Below, in pieces: positions 45,701 to 52,815 of a stretch of DNA of 64,000 nucleotides (position 1 is its first letter; the number at the start of each line of letters is the position of its first letter). A model generated the notes under the pieces. The model ran no database searches. It had not been told where the DNA came from and worked only from the letters and a program-made list of their open reading frames with translations. The position numbers and the translations under genes are program-made. The stretch covers positions 186,001 to 250,000 of the forward strand of contig WGMK01000013.1 in the NCBI GenBank assembly GCA_016125095.1. Direction: 5' to 3'. This stretch comes from Candidatus Hydrogenedens sp. (GTDB taxonomy: Bacteria > Hydrogenedentota > Hydrogenedentia > Hydrogenedentales > JAEUWI01).

Positions 45701-45744
45701 CCGAAGGCAAGGCCGCGCAGACGCTTGTGGTCGACACGGAGTAA
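33778..45744 (+). CDS. Giant exported TcA-like protein (Calx-beta, FG-GAP, pore-forming and TcB-binding-like C-terminus)
   Basis: The protein has 3,988 residues, with AGGGA upstream of the ATG. Signal peptide ~1-34. Order: MAM-like jelly roll (~41-201), Calx-beta (~205-316), second MAM-like domain (~321-528), three Calx-beta (~531-893), beta-propeller-like segment (~938-1135), seven FG-GAP repeats (~1158-1685, e.g. GVGDVNGDGLDDLGVGAPG). A long unassigned middle follows (~1700-2730), then a largely helical region. Residues ~3375-3640 are long amphipathic helices around a Gly-rich hydrophobic hairpin (GIIVGFSNGVIIDGL, ~3462-3500). Residues ~3640-3988 read like the TcB-binding end of Tc toxin A subunits (MAQQSVYLAAKAYDYET; the final strand SDIKLFFETYAY resembles 'sDvilhlrYtar'). 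This assignment is my reading of patterns; it fits the TcB-TcC-like gene immediately downstream. Confidence 0.7.
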   Translation: MRMNEAKRWAGLRRRAAAWMLSGLMACGLAAHAQDTEDLYSESFESANLLDDWTLTGDWRFRTNSACLPNDLGYVTPSTALVFDYGSECGYRNNRSGFATMDFDVSIPIIYPEVRLEWWDFVGAETGRDFYFVQLSTDGGATWPYEIYRDSVDETFWDIEQVDLTPFIGQDVRFRFGFTSDRSVSNFGWYIDDLRVVGDKLPDGISAVAISDASSQEGDSGETLINFTIDIQPANDAPIVLERATSNGTAFAGLDFVALGGPVEIPAGTTQTTLTVAILGDTFFEGNETFGVTLTNPSSNAVITLAEATGTIIDDETPICLYEENFDTPGSSYIWSPAIPPGVVTDPGTINDLQLWHVQPAATSTCVTGADGYRSSGNALVFNNDAACTYYTPAGVEGFARTTSGIPIPGVDPGTGNPVPGVDALTAQLKFSHFLELEYNSIGSQPPRAFVEVSRTAGITWDTVAEYGPTAVSPEKYTIGWTDEEISLDDYIGETILVRFRFFQDADPNQTDAKGWYIDDVNVCYAARPASVSKLIVGDIAANEGDFSSTPLQFPVTIAPANASPITFSFRTEPTEGTDAATPDEDYLTTIEQVVIPAGTTSTTLDVLMVGDDKPEPDETFKVLLSNVSPNVFIVNEEVTGTITNDDIPSSFTLTPTLVNETAGLVTFTAEIVPPRSVPIAVNFETIDGSAVSGVGLDFEAKSGTLNFPANSSSRTFTVLIQNDNQYEDPNGLTPGKPNETFTIRLTSDSPYAEPLTDTTISIVDDETAAAGSTLTIDDVSIAEGSCAGISAAEPCDVLNTASFTVSIDPPNAGPIQMNYEVRGVTATAGTDFEVVSGVVTIPAGDTTATIDVDILADRAIEGNETFDVVLSNPVGQVSVLDNRGRGTISDDDFGGTAFGTSGNTARSRNLDSTTLSDPRNLSANLTLNAADFRDFDFSVLYGVDDTTVHAIDLVSGLVTTAADGTGTLTSTMTSIAYDHTNGLAYVATTGGEIYNVDLDTGVFDFETDLDLNIVAMAVHPTSGRIYAVVIGGTTNLYELVPGAWGFADLGPLAITPGNDVPSDNLWDADFDDATYALYLNAYVEDGGGDLWKTFRVSLTNLSTQTELENVVITPLAIASTAPPTSVLWSQDLDYATAEPRGGRLLPATEDATATDIKVSGVGDVNNDTYEDFILTAPDDNVGGLADAGRAWLVFGSPAQGPDFVSTVLAALSSGAVDLDATLLDGIEGAIITGATAGMRLGVSATGVGDMNGDQIADFAIGFQGSSNVGGAYLIYGSAEFLPAFSTAEIESGAVHGVRIFGFDANDYAGMALTGAGDMNGDGLGELAIGAPGAGPSGAPGPGAVYIIFGSRFGIGTNGVLGLNAMVSPRGITFRGENTAAAGQFGFSVSGVGDVNGDGLDDLGVGAPGTASTDAGAAYVIYGHVDYGNESEVPNIINLDQLDEIWPVPGTPAKRAFSKIIPAPGGLAEALSPDLAAISGDTAFVPGLRLTGETGSFGADISGLGDTNGDGADDFLVSAPEYDGSGGAEPHFGRFYLTLGDEGIESDLDAAEVGGAIKGMTLEGIDNGDFAAATPGISYAAGVGDINGDGLFDFAIGGGGATPGGLSGEVYLVYGRASVTGVLSLRDLGSPDTAAERGLYLYSTEPGATFALGSSISAGGDFNNDGIADWIVAHESGAFAIEGATTLDSAKYMNRMRSGVSSLGSGLPTGGIELGDDVVRNVGGTGDGTSSKPASGVRIQFTGGGVGATLVEPSTQQATIYRYASPDLATGSFDPDLDAGTTDPQKIADNNKWVPAGVHWLVQTDRDQFSSSKLEFSYRPEDIEGLDIERIGVFYSKNTGPLTKNSPWSWLPYEHDPDRRVFIVDRDHGNAPQEEFNGYYALVQADLVTELARVIPSIGVTTDNVYAYGPTVTPTGRTYWHQRDKKLYATGPGEVFIEWRNATGDTVSQVRAFNEWPSNESAFQSYVAGTPGVPLNDSPLINFQYASLMAKDTELISNPDLTSRTIGDAVTSDKVFVGQLTGTDPNTTARALLMLSDDASPAQGSLYFQFVKTIRWNGLLSLKDDTDGVPGISWNIGTIIDPTTDPAHYGTFHDESAGAPYTLFPNAPIAPDSVKYPGYYNRAQRTGSIVPVNKKFASNDDLVLAFYQRGTKLLDARTGNPVRNPQTLQSQQFFNWPHASTKYNLAWPTDARKIVIARQDGSREIDVATFGQTLNVYYQNDPALPGFNPNEEHAVIVPYGAGDAVFALRDDLNSTSTSEPFVLMTYNDPNDLLLDGTPRPKMLTFEVKKTDSFYVFGPWPNNLDGGKDPYEGKAGAFINAPYPISFYGYSVQNDYTSGPAWEDKNARHWARAAGDIVMKFFYPVQEGFYFPAAYRAKFPSKNFSVGGDDVPWLDGGIQNLNTTAPIDVTYRTDWPVDTPKINLGEVLIEAKFGLPQINGQCSVDFLYPQSGPPRAKLIDPTIGRKAFLAELPVGMDTATAADGSKTFNALPPSLNFRLSYNELTQTLQFKGILVDPVTGFDYVLINVINPSDEALIRSLSSATPWQDAIDDLVGAADPSDRTFGGATDTYDIQDSTVDPYDVLALTTGDAQDTGYVTLAFQNSESCGALPVSLAIIEVVANIEPGGIAVVNPACVFEEKLTLTQKSEFGGHPENFDFEWRYLPDEDGTIPDKPDDNDPNDPWLTPPLVDGDGVPVAASGNALNEIVIQGPGLLTLTDNWFVTRYKRSDEAAPWGNRWSDWTSPQLAPGWIKRVVGEINPFNQRASGGGIAGAEASFASFGAGAPNTLVSMISQAGPRYTGALPLNCDNLDAFGLIPIYQTVLNRGSDLSINSLSPIDNPNVNTALLLVASRISDLYMLLGNEAYADAEDPTIAFGTTDDTYGAQATSIHAFMNQTSSLLEEELALLRGRDGQYAPGTQLDPIYNRLIWNFTTDFTGGEVAYALNYNIKDQVVGGDGVISEADAKRLYPQGHGDAWGHYLTSLMTYYKLLNNPFYTWANRSEAVLVGGAPVTVDFIDERKFAKAAAARSQAGAEIVDLAYRDAYVEDPESIWQGYYDEDQDRAWGFADWASRAGQAAYIDWVVGNAIMRAEDPDPDAAGITKIDRTTVGELPEIAANYAVIEKQQDEADLGLNPLGLGTNVIPFDISPSDIDDGFTHFEQIYTRAVSSMGNAETVFNYANNSTQLLHKQNDSIEDFQRGVYDSEKDFNARLIEIFGYPYPEDIGPSGTYATGYAGPDLYHYMYADDTGWDRDEVIQQVYFGPTSNGDSGTNVPSINQSLLNFNADFAAVQGGGTAPTRPPVEINNGNITFEVQIKNYLTSIMAGSSNTTSPPNTGVLPADTITVKYNMRDTGGRLGIAKPEGWTERRAPGEIQIARSALLLALSDFMKAVDDYGSFAGDVQGKVDLIQARYNLNAAKLTLLNDRFDDKKTVQDVLFGIKIGQFALRTGATIAEKVADALQESVPTVTGIIVGFSNGVIIDGLSAVRGGLKGVGLAIVEGLKILADAAELATFRLEQEEARADDELNIDTTELDQSFEVLDAIKDLESLLRNEIPFRLALHNAYEAVQQASGNYLKVLAEGQRTIERLDIFRKQTQADVQGLRYRDMAFRIFRNDALQKYRAQFDMAQQSVYLAAKAYDYETTYLASDPKAGSRFLTDIVKARQLGTLQDGLPQTGVGLANSMAVMGRNFEVLKSQLGFNNPQVESNRFSLRYEKFRVLPGQEGNENWRNLLNGDYFENGEIGRVDNLWDLTEFRQYCVPPAGFGDVEPGIVISFPSVIKEGYNFFNQESGGLDSSYDATQFATKIRSVGVWFSNYDFLNLSNTPRVYLMPAGNDVLMSPTGFRGQQREFTVLDQIIPTPFPIGESELDNPYWVPSVDTLSGTFQPIRRYGRFRAYHDSGEFSPDETIRDSRLIGRSVWNRKWMLIIPASTLSSDRDEALETFINGQELGGTRDGNGVSDIKLFFETYAYPRLKSAPEGKAAQTLVVDTE

Positions 45745-45751
45745 GGCGCCC

Positions 45752-48700
45752 TTGGCTCACTGGTACCATAACGCGCACGCGTGGCGGCTGGCAGCGGCTT
45801 GGACCGCTGCCGCCGCCGTGGCGTGGGCGGGCGCAGCGGGCGCGGCCGACAAGAGCGGCCTGCGCACCGAGGCGGTGCAGCTGCCCGACGGACCGGGCAG
45901 CGTCGAGGGATTCGGCCCCGGCTACGATCCCGATCTGCCCACCGGCGGCATCGGCTTCGATTTCGAGTTCGCGTTTCCCAAGGGCGTGGGGGGCATCGCG
46001 CCCTCCATTTCCGTGGGCTACGACAGCGGCGAGGGCAGCGGCCTCATGGGCTTCGGCTGGGGCATTACCATGCCCCGTGTCGAGCGCCGCACCGCGCGCC
46101 CCTGGCCGCGCTACGTCGACGGCCCCAACGGCATCGACGACGACTACGACGGCGATATCGACGAACCGGACGAGGTCGACAAGATCCGCGTGTATGCCGC
46201 GGGCGGCCCGGAAAACGTGGTCGATTCCGACAACCTCTCCGACGACGACAACCTCGTGATGCCGCCCGGCGAGTTCTACTTCGCGCGCTACGAGGGCGAT
46301 TTCATCCGCTATCAGCGCGTGGACGACTACTGGGTGGCGACCCGGCCCGACGGCACGCGCCTCGAATTCGGCCGTACCCTGGCGGCGCGCCAGGTGGACC
46401 CCGACGACGAGACGCGCGTGTTCGCCTGGCTGCTCGAAACCGAAACGGATGTGAACGGCAACACGATCACCTACGAGTACGAGCGCGGCGAAGACGAGGA
46501 CAACCGCGGCACGATGTATCCGCGCTACGCCCGCTACGGTGCCGGCGCGCCCCCTTGGAGCGAGTACCACATTGTGGCCTTCGAGTATGAAGACCGTCCG
46601 GATGTGTTCGAGGACGCCAAGCCCGGTTTCATCACGCGCGTCGGCAAGCGTGTGAAGCACGTGAATATCGCCACGCATACCAGCAGCGAGCTGACCGTGC
46701 GCGAAATCGCCGATTTCGACGGCGACGGCGAGGACGATTACCTCGACCGGCGGTATATCTACACCTACGACACGCACCCGTACTGGAGCCTCTTGAGCTC
46801 TGCAGAGGAGATGGGGGCCGACGGCATCGATGTCCTCGCCCCGATTACCTTCGGATGGCGCGTCGCGGAGCCGCCGGATGTCGCCAATGGACAAGAAGTC
46901 TATATCGGGGTCAAGAATCCTCCGCGGTATTTCTTCGACAATCCTGCGTCCGATCTGGCCGAACTGAACGGCGATGGCCTGCCCGACCTGCTGCTCACCT
47001 CGGCCGTGGGCGACCCGCACAAGGCCTTCTTCAACCTGGGCGAACACGAGGACAACGGCAAGCGCGTTATCGAGTGGACGAATGCCATCGACATTGGCGG
47101 CGATCCGCTGGCGCAGTTCGTGGATTTTGTCAGCGAAAACGCGCCGGCCGACCTGGCCGACATGGATGGTGACGGTTTCGCCGATCTGGCCTACCGGGCG
47201 AGCCCCTTCGAGTCCTACTACTTCCCCCAGCAGTTCGAGAACGGCCTGCCCAAGTGGGGCGACCGTGTGTCGTTCAACTTGTTCGAGGGCGAATCGACCC
47301 CGCCGTCACCCTTTGGCACGGACGACGTCGAGCGCTCCGACATGAACGGCGACAACCTCGGCGACATCGTGCAGACGATCAATGCCGGCGGAGCGACCAC
47401 GCTCCGCATCTGGTACAACCTCGGCGGCGGCGCCTTCTCGCGCCCGGTCGCCGTGCCGCAGACCTTCCCCTACCTCTTCTCGCAGCAGGGGGTGAGCCTC
47501 GACGACTTCAACGGTGACGGCATCGACGATTTCATCCGCATCCGGCCCACGCGCATCGAGGTGGCGCCCGGCCTGGGCTACGGCAAGTTTGGCGCCGTGC
47601 GGTACGTGGAGGTGCCGGAGTTCACCTTCAACGATCCCTGGCTCGAGGAACCGGAGTTGGAGGACATCACCGGCGACGGTCTTCCCGAGCTGGTCTACGA
47701 CGCCGGTACCTTCTGGTACTGGGTCAACCGCGGCAACTACACGCTGGAGAAGCGACGCGACATCACGGGCCTGCCCTCGGACCTTGGCACGACGGCAGGG
47801 TACCGTTGGGCCGACATGAACGGCAACGGCAGCAACGACCTGGTGTTTTCCGATGTCGCCTCGAATCCGCGTATTGTTACGTTCGATATCGGCGAGCTGA
47901 TTGGCTGCGTTCCGGTGCCCAACCTGCTGACCTCCATCGACAACGGCCAAGGTATGTCGACGAACATCACCTACGCGAACGCATCGAAGTTCGCCATCGA
48001 GGCGCGCGAGGCCGGCACGCCCTGGACCGACCCGGTGCCGCTGGTCGAGGAAGTGGCGACCAACGTCGACAACTTCGACTCCTACGGCAACATCTACAAC
48101 GAAACCTACGCCTACTACGACGCCTACTGGGATCCGCTGCTTCAGACCTTCGCTGGTTTCGGGCGCGTGGTCTACAACGACCTCGGCGAGGATGCCGCCC
48201 CCACGGGCGTGAAGCAGTATCGCTTCGACGTGGGCCGCGAGCACCGCGTACTCCGCGGCAACGAGCTTGAGGCAACCCTGGAGGACACCGAGGGCAACGT
48301 GTACTGGCGCGAGACCACCGACTGGGAGGTCCGCCAGCTGGCCATAGGCATCACCGGCGAGGACATCTCCGCCGCGTTCCCGATTCGCAAGACCCGCGAA
48401 ATTATCGAGGCAGGAAACGGCACGCCCCGCACAACGGTCGTCGAGACGGATTACGACAACCTGGGCAACGTGCTCGAGGAGCGCAACTACGGCGTTGTCG
48501 AGGAGGGCAATCCCGGTGCGTTCAACGACGAGCGCATCGAGACCACGACCTACGCCCTCAACGTCGACGACTGGGTGGTGCACCATCCGGCGACCGTCGA
48601 GACGAAGACCCTGGCGGGCGAGGTCCTCAAGCGTAAGGAATTCTACTACGACGACGAGACCTTCGCGGGGGATAACCTCGGCGACGTGACGCGCGGGCGC

Positions 48701-51700
48701 GAGACGATGGTGCTGGAGTACGTCGACCCGGCCAACTCGGACGAGACCGTGATGCAGAGCCGTGTGCAGTACGACGCCTATGGCAATCCGGCCGTGATGC
48801 TCGACCCGCTCGGCGTGGCGCCGGAGGGCGTGGTGGATTTCGCTGCCGGGCACGCGCGCGAAATCGGCTACGACGAGCGCTTCCAGACGTATCCCGTGTC
48901 CGAGACCATCCATGTCGGCGGCGGCCACGATCCGCTCGTGCTGACCGCGGCCTACGACGAAGGCTACGGCGTGGTGCTCGAGTCCACCGATTGGGCCGGG
49001 AACACAACGACCTATACCTACGACATGTATGCGACGCCCGAGGAGGTCTACCTGCCGGGCGATGTAGACGGCTTTCCGTCCATCTTCTACGGCTATGGCC
49101 TGAGCGAGGAGATGGCGGGGGGCATTACCAACTGGATCGACTATTACCGGCTTGATACGCCGCCGGACACCGAGGGCCTAGAGTGGGAGGACCACTACCG
49201 CATCACGCGCGAATACGTCAACGGATTGGGCGTCACGGTCATGGTGAAAGACGAGGCAGCGGCCGACCCCGAAACCGGCGAGCCGCGCGTGCTGACGCAC
49301 GATGCCCTCATTTTCAACGGCCGCGGCAAGGCGCGCTATACGCTCAATCCGTTCTACTCGACGCTTACCGGAGACCTCTTCGAGCAACTGGAGCTCGAGG
49401 ACGTGCGGCTGCCCGAATGGACCGGCATCTTCCACCAGGACGGTGCTATCGAGGAACTGGGTATTGACGACGCTCCCAAGGGCGAAACGTTGTACGACAC
49501 GGCGCTGCGGCCGTCCATCGTGACGAATGCCGATGGCACGGTGCGCACGACCGAATACGAGCCGTTGGTCACGCGCGTGTTCGACGAGAACGACAGCGAC
49601 TCGGCATCGCCGCACGCGGATACGCCCACGCTGCTGTATCGCGACGGTCTGGATCGCCTGGTTCAGGTAGATCAGACTGCGCGTCTCAACGACGACGGCA
49701 CGCAGTCGGACGTCGTGAATACCTTTACCACCCGCTACGCGTATCGCGCGGACGACTTGCGCACGCGCATCACCGACCACCAGCAGAACGCGCGCCTGTG
49801 GAGCTTCGACGGGCTGGGCCGCAAGACCAGCTTCAACGATCCGAACCGTGGTCTCAGCACCTATGCCTACGATGCAGCATCGAACGTGCTTTCCGAGACG
49901 GATGCGGCGGGTCGGGTGACATCGTATACCTACGACGGCGCGAACCGGCGCCTGACCGAGGACTATCAGGACGAAGCGGAGTCGTATTCGGCGGGCTACG
50001 CCTACGATCCCGAGCAGCCGCTTTCGGCCGAGAACCGGCCCGACATCGCGTATTTCTACGACACGCCCTCGGATGATGTGGACTTCGGCGATGGCACCAC
50101 GGGCAGCAACGAGAATACCGGAGGCCGGGTCGCGGCCGTGTGGGATCTCGCGGGCGAACATTATTCCTCCTACGACGGACGCGGGCGGCTGGCCTGGACC
50201 GTGCGGCGGCTGAATGATCCGCGCACCGGCGGCCTGGTGGCCTACCGCACGCAGATGGCCTACGACACCATGGATCGCGTGACCGAAGTGGTCTATCCCG
50301 ACGGCGACCGCGTGGGCTACACCTACGACGAGCAGAACAATCTTTCGACGATCATCGGCGGCGGCCTGTCCAACGCGGACGGCGGCAACCTGATCGTAAA
50401 AGCCACGTCCTTCTCGCCTGCCGGCCAGCGCGAACGGATCGACTATGGCAACGGCGTCTCATCCTTTTATCAGTACGACGTGCGCAAACGGCTGACGGCG
50501 CTGCAGTCCATCAACGCCGACACCGCCGAGTTGATCCGCAACCGCTACAGCTACGACGGCATGGCGAATATCACGAGCATCCTCGACGAGCGCAACGGCG
50601 AGGCGATTCCCGACGACGACGCGCGGCGGAATCATCAGCAGTTCGCCTACGACGACCTCTACCGCCTGACCAGCGCCGACTACGCGCGCGATCCGGAGGC
50701 CTCCGGCTTCGGGGCCGACGGCCGCATCGGCTACCGCTACGACAGCATCGGCAACATGTTGGCGAAAGGCTCCGACATCGACGACGTGCGCGGACGATTC
50801 TCGGTCACCAATCTCGGCGACATGAGCTACGGCGGCGCCGGCGGCACGTCCGGCCGCGAAGGCCGCGCGGCGGGCGATCCGCCCGGACCGCAAGCGCTCA
50901 CCCTCATGGACGACGGTACCTTCGCGCGCGGCCTGAACTACGACGACCTCGGCAATCTCACCATGCTCGACGGCATGTCCTACACCTGGAACTTCGCCAG
51001 CCGCATGGTCGTGGCGGAAGACAGCACGACGCGTGCCGAATACGTCTACGACTACGCGGGTCAGCGCGCACTCAAGGTGGTGTACGCGAAGGATGCCGAC
51101 GGCAACCTGCTGGCGGAGCCGACCGAGGTAGCCCAGTACCCCGCGAAGTATTTCGAAATCCGCGAGGCCGGCCAGCCTGTGAAATACGTCTACGACGGCA
51201 GCACCCGTGTCGCCCGTGCGGTGGGCACGCTCGATCCCTCCGCGCCCCGCACGCAGCGTTTCCGTTTCGCCACGGGGTGGAACCTCGGCGCCGTGGCGGT
51301 CGAGGCCGACGACGCCGTGCTGCAGCTCGGCTTCGGCCCGGATGCCCGCATCACCGCGCTGGTGCGCTGGAACCCGGAGACAGGCGAGAACGACTTGCTG
51401 GACGAAAGTGGCGCGCTGGCCGCGGGCGACATCTTCTGGCTGTACACCGACGAGCCGATGAACGCGCAAATCACGGGCATGCTGCCCGCTGCCGCCACGG
51501 ACCCCGCCAGCGGCTACCTGCTGCTGGGAGCCTTCCGCGCGCTGAACGCCGTAAACCTCGTGCCGGAGAACGCCCCGCCCGGCTGGTTGCACGATGCCGA
51601 CGCCCAGGCATGGCAGGTAAAGCTGAGCGGCGACGATGCCTTCCTCAGCGCATGGCCCGATTTCATCGAGGCCGGCCAGCCGGTGTTCTTCGCCTTCGAC

Positions 51701-52786
51701 GGCGATGCGCCCGACTTCGGCCTGCCCGACGCCTCGCTCGATTTGCAGTATTACCTGCAGGATCACCTGGGTTCGTCCAGCGTGCTGGCCGACGCGGCAG
51801 GCAACACGATAGAGGAAACGGCCTACTACCCCTACGGCGAGCCGCGGAACATCTGGTCCGCCGAGTCCGCCGCCGAGACCGTGCCGAACCCCTATGGCTA
51901 CGCGCAGAAAGAGCGCGATCGCGAAACCGGCCTGACCTATTTCGACGCGCGCTATTCCGCCGCGCCGCTGGGCCGCTTTACGCGGGTCGATCCGGCCATC
52001 GATGACCTGCCCGACGAGGCGGTCGAGGATCCGCAGCTGCTGCACGCCTACGCCTTCGCGCGCAACAACCCGATCAACTACAGCGACCCCGACGGCCAGT
52101 TCGCGCTGAATAAGGCGCAGAGCGTGCTCGCGCGCCAGCTGAATCCCTTCAGCGACCAGGCCAGCGGGAACTTGACCGATACCAAGGCCCAGCGCCGCGC
52201 GGCCGTGTTCGGCGCGCTGAAGCTGGCCAAGGGCAGCGAGCTCAAGTTCAGCAAAGATCTGCCCGGCGGCGCGAGCATTCCCGAGTTCGCCAAGCCGGCG
52301 ATCAAGGACCTGCAGGCCAAGGCCACGCTGTCGCCGAACGAGCTCATCTCGAGCGTCGAGCAGGTAGCCAAGCAGCTCAAGGCGAAGTTCCCCGGCGACA
52401 AGCTCAACGTGGACAGCTTCCTGCAGGCCATCACGCAGAAGCCCGACCAGAGCGCCGATGCCTCCCAGGGCCGCCTGGCCGCATTCGGCAAGCTGGGCTT
52501 CAACCCGAAGGACCTGAAGGACAGCCCGATTACGAAGGCCGGCTCGCTGGTGAACGAAGGCATCGCCAAGCAAATCGGCGCCTTCCAGAACCAGCTGAAG
52601 AGCATCGACCTCGAGGCCAAGCTCTCCGAGCTGACGGCCAAGGGCAACGAGGGCCTGAAGTTCAAGGACAGCAAGGGCTTCGACTTCAAGCAGGAAGACA
52701 TCGACAAGTTCATCGACAAATACCTCGACGGCGCCGACAAGGCCGTCAATTTGAACCGCGACAAGAAAAAGGACGACGCGGAATAG
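45752..52786 (+). CDS. Exported TcB-TcC-like fusion: SpvB, FG-GAP propeller, Rhs repeats, unique C-terminus
   Basis: The protein has 2,344 residues. TTG 45752 is chosen (AAGG just upstream, start of a clean signal peptide ending AGAAGA); a TTG at 45725 would overlap the TcA-like gene. Residues ~47-370 are an SpvB/TcdB N-terminal domain (VGYDSGEGSGLMGFGWGITM). Residues ~397-950 are the TcdB middle region with FG-GAP units and LLTSIDNGQGMSTNITYANA, 'LLQTFAGFGRV'. Rhs/YD repeats span ~950-2110 and are interrupted at ~1827-1990 by a GWN-type insertion. The core closes with 'YYLQDHLGSSSVLAD', 'GRFTRVDP' and 'NNPINYSDPDG'. The last ~230 residues are Cys-free, Lys/Asp-rich and unrecognised, in the position of a TcC toxic payload. 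Confidence 0.88.
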   Translation: MAHWYHNAHAWRLAAAWTAAAAVAWAGAAGAADKSGLRTEAVQLPDGPGSVEGFGPGYDPDLPTGGIGFDFEFAFPKGVGGIAPSISVGYDSGEGSGLMGFGWGITMPRVERRTARPWPRYVDGPNGIDDDYDGDIDEPDEVDKIRVYAAGGPENVVDSDNLSDDDNLVMPPGEFYFARYEGDFIRYQRVDDYWVATRPDGTRLEFGRTLAARQVDPDDETRVFAWLLETETDVNGNTITYEYERGEDEDNRGTMYPRYARYGAGAPPWSEYHIVAFEYEDRPDVFEDAKPGFITRVGKRVKHVNIATHTSSELTVREIADFDGDGEDDYLDRRYIYTYDTHPYWSLLSSAEEMGADGIDVLAPITFGWRVAEPPDVANGQEVYIGVKNPPRYFFDNPASDLAELNGDGLPDLLLTSAVGDPHKAFFNLGEHEDNGKRVIEWTNAIDIGGDPLAQFVDFVSENAPADLADMDGDGFADLAYRASPFESYYFPQQFENGLPKWGDRVSFNLFEGESTPPSPFGTDDVERSDMNGDNLGDIVQTINAGGATTLRIWYNLGGGAFSRPVAVPQTFPYLFSQQGVSLDDFNGDGIDDFIRIRPTRIEVAPGLGYGKFGAVRYVEVPEFTFNDPWLEEPELEDITGDGLPELVYDAGTFWYWVNRGNYTLEKRRDITGLPSDLGTTAGYRWADMNGNGSNDLVFSDVASNPRIVTFDIGELIGCVPVPNLLTSIDNGQGMSTNITYANASKFAIEAREAGTPWTDPVPLVEEVATNVDNFDSYGNIYNETYAYYDAYWDPLLQTFAGFGRVVYNDLGEDAAPTGVKQYRFDVGREHRVLRGNELEATLEDTEGNVYWRETTDWEVRQLAIGITGEDISAAFPIRKTREIIEAGNGTPRTTVVETDYDNLGNVLEERNYGVVEEGNPGAFNDERIETTTYALNVDDWVVHHPATVETKTLAGEVLKRKEFYYDDETFAGDNLGDVTRGRETMVLEYVDPANSDETVMQSRVQYDAYGNPAVMLDPLGVAPEGVVDFAAGHAREIGYDERFQTYPVSETIHVGGGHDPLVLTAAYDEGYGVVLESTDWAGNTTTYTYDMYATPEEVYLPGDVDGFPSIFYGYGLSEEMAGGITNWIDYYRLDTPPDTEGLEWEDHYRITREYVNGLGVTVMVKDEAAADPETGEPRVLTHDALIFNGRGKARYTLNPFYSTLTGDLFEQLELEDVRLPEWTGIFHQDGAIEELGIDDAPKGETLYDTALRPSIVTNADGTVRTTEYEPLVTRVFDENDSDSASPHADTPTLLYRDGLDRLVQVDQTARLNDDGTQSDVVNTFTTRYAYRADDLRTRITDHQQNARLWSFDGLGRKTSFNDPNRGLSTYAYDAASNVLSETDAAGRVTSYTYDGANRRLTEDYQDEAESYSAGYAYDPEQPLSAENRPDIAYFYDTPSDDVDFGDGTTGSNENTGGRVAAVWDLAGEHYSSYDGRGRLAWTVRRLNDPRTGGLVAYRTQMAYDTMDRVTEVVYPDGDRVGYTYDEQNNLSTIIGGGLSNADGGNLIVKATSFSPAGQRERIDYGNGVSSFYQYDVRKRLTALQSINADTAELIRNRYSYDGMANITSILDERNGEAIPDDDARRNHQQFAYDDLYRLTSADYARDPEASGFGADGRIGYRYDSIGNMLAKGSDIDDVRGRFSVTNLGDMSYGGAGGTSGREGRAAGDPPGPQALTLMDDGTFARGLNYDDLGNLTMLDGMSYTWNFASRMVVAEDSTTRAEYVYDYAGQRALKVVYAKDADGNLLAEPTEVAQYPAKYFEIREAGQPVKYVYDGSTRVARAVGTLDPSAPRTQRFRFATGWNLGAVAVEADDAVLQLGFGPDARITALVRWNPETGENDLLDESGALAAGDIFWLYTDEPMNAQITGMLPAAATDPASGYLLLGAFRALNAVNLVPENAPPGWLHDADAQAWQVKLSGDDAFLSAWPDFIEAGQPVFFAFDGDAPDFGLPDASLDLQYYLQDHLGSSSVLADAAGNTIEETAYYPYGEPRNIWSAESAAETVPNPYGYAQKERDRETGLTYFDARYSAAPLGRFTRVDPAIDDLPDEAVEDPQLLHAYAFARNNPINYSDPDGQFALNKAQSVLARQLNPFSDQASGNLTDTKAQRRAAVFGALKLAKGSELKFSKDLPGGASIPEFAKPAIKDLQAKATLSPNELISSVEQVAKQLKAKFPGDKLNVDSFLQAITQKPDQSADASQGRLAAFGKLGFNPKDLKDSPITKAGSLVNEGIAKQIGAFQNQLKSIDLEAKLSELTAKGNEGLKFKDSKGFDFKQEDIDKFIDKYLDGADKAVNLNRDKKKDDAE

Positions 52787-52815
52787 ACACATCCGCGAAC
52801 ATAAGGAGCGAGATC

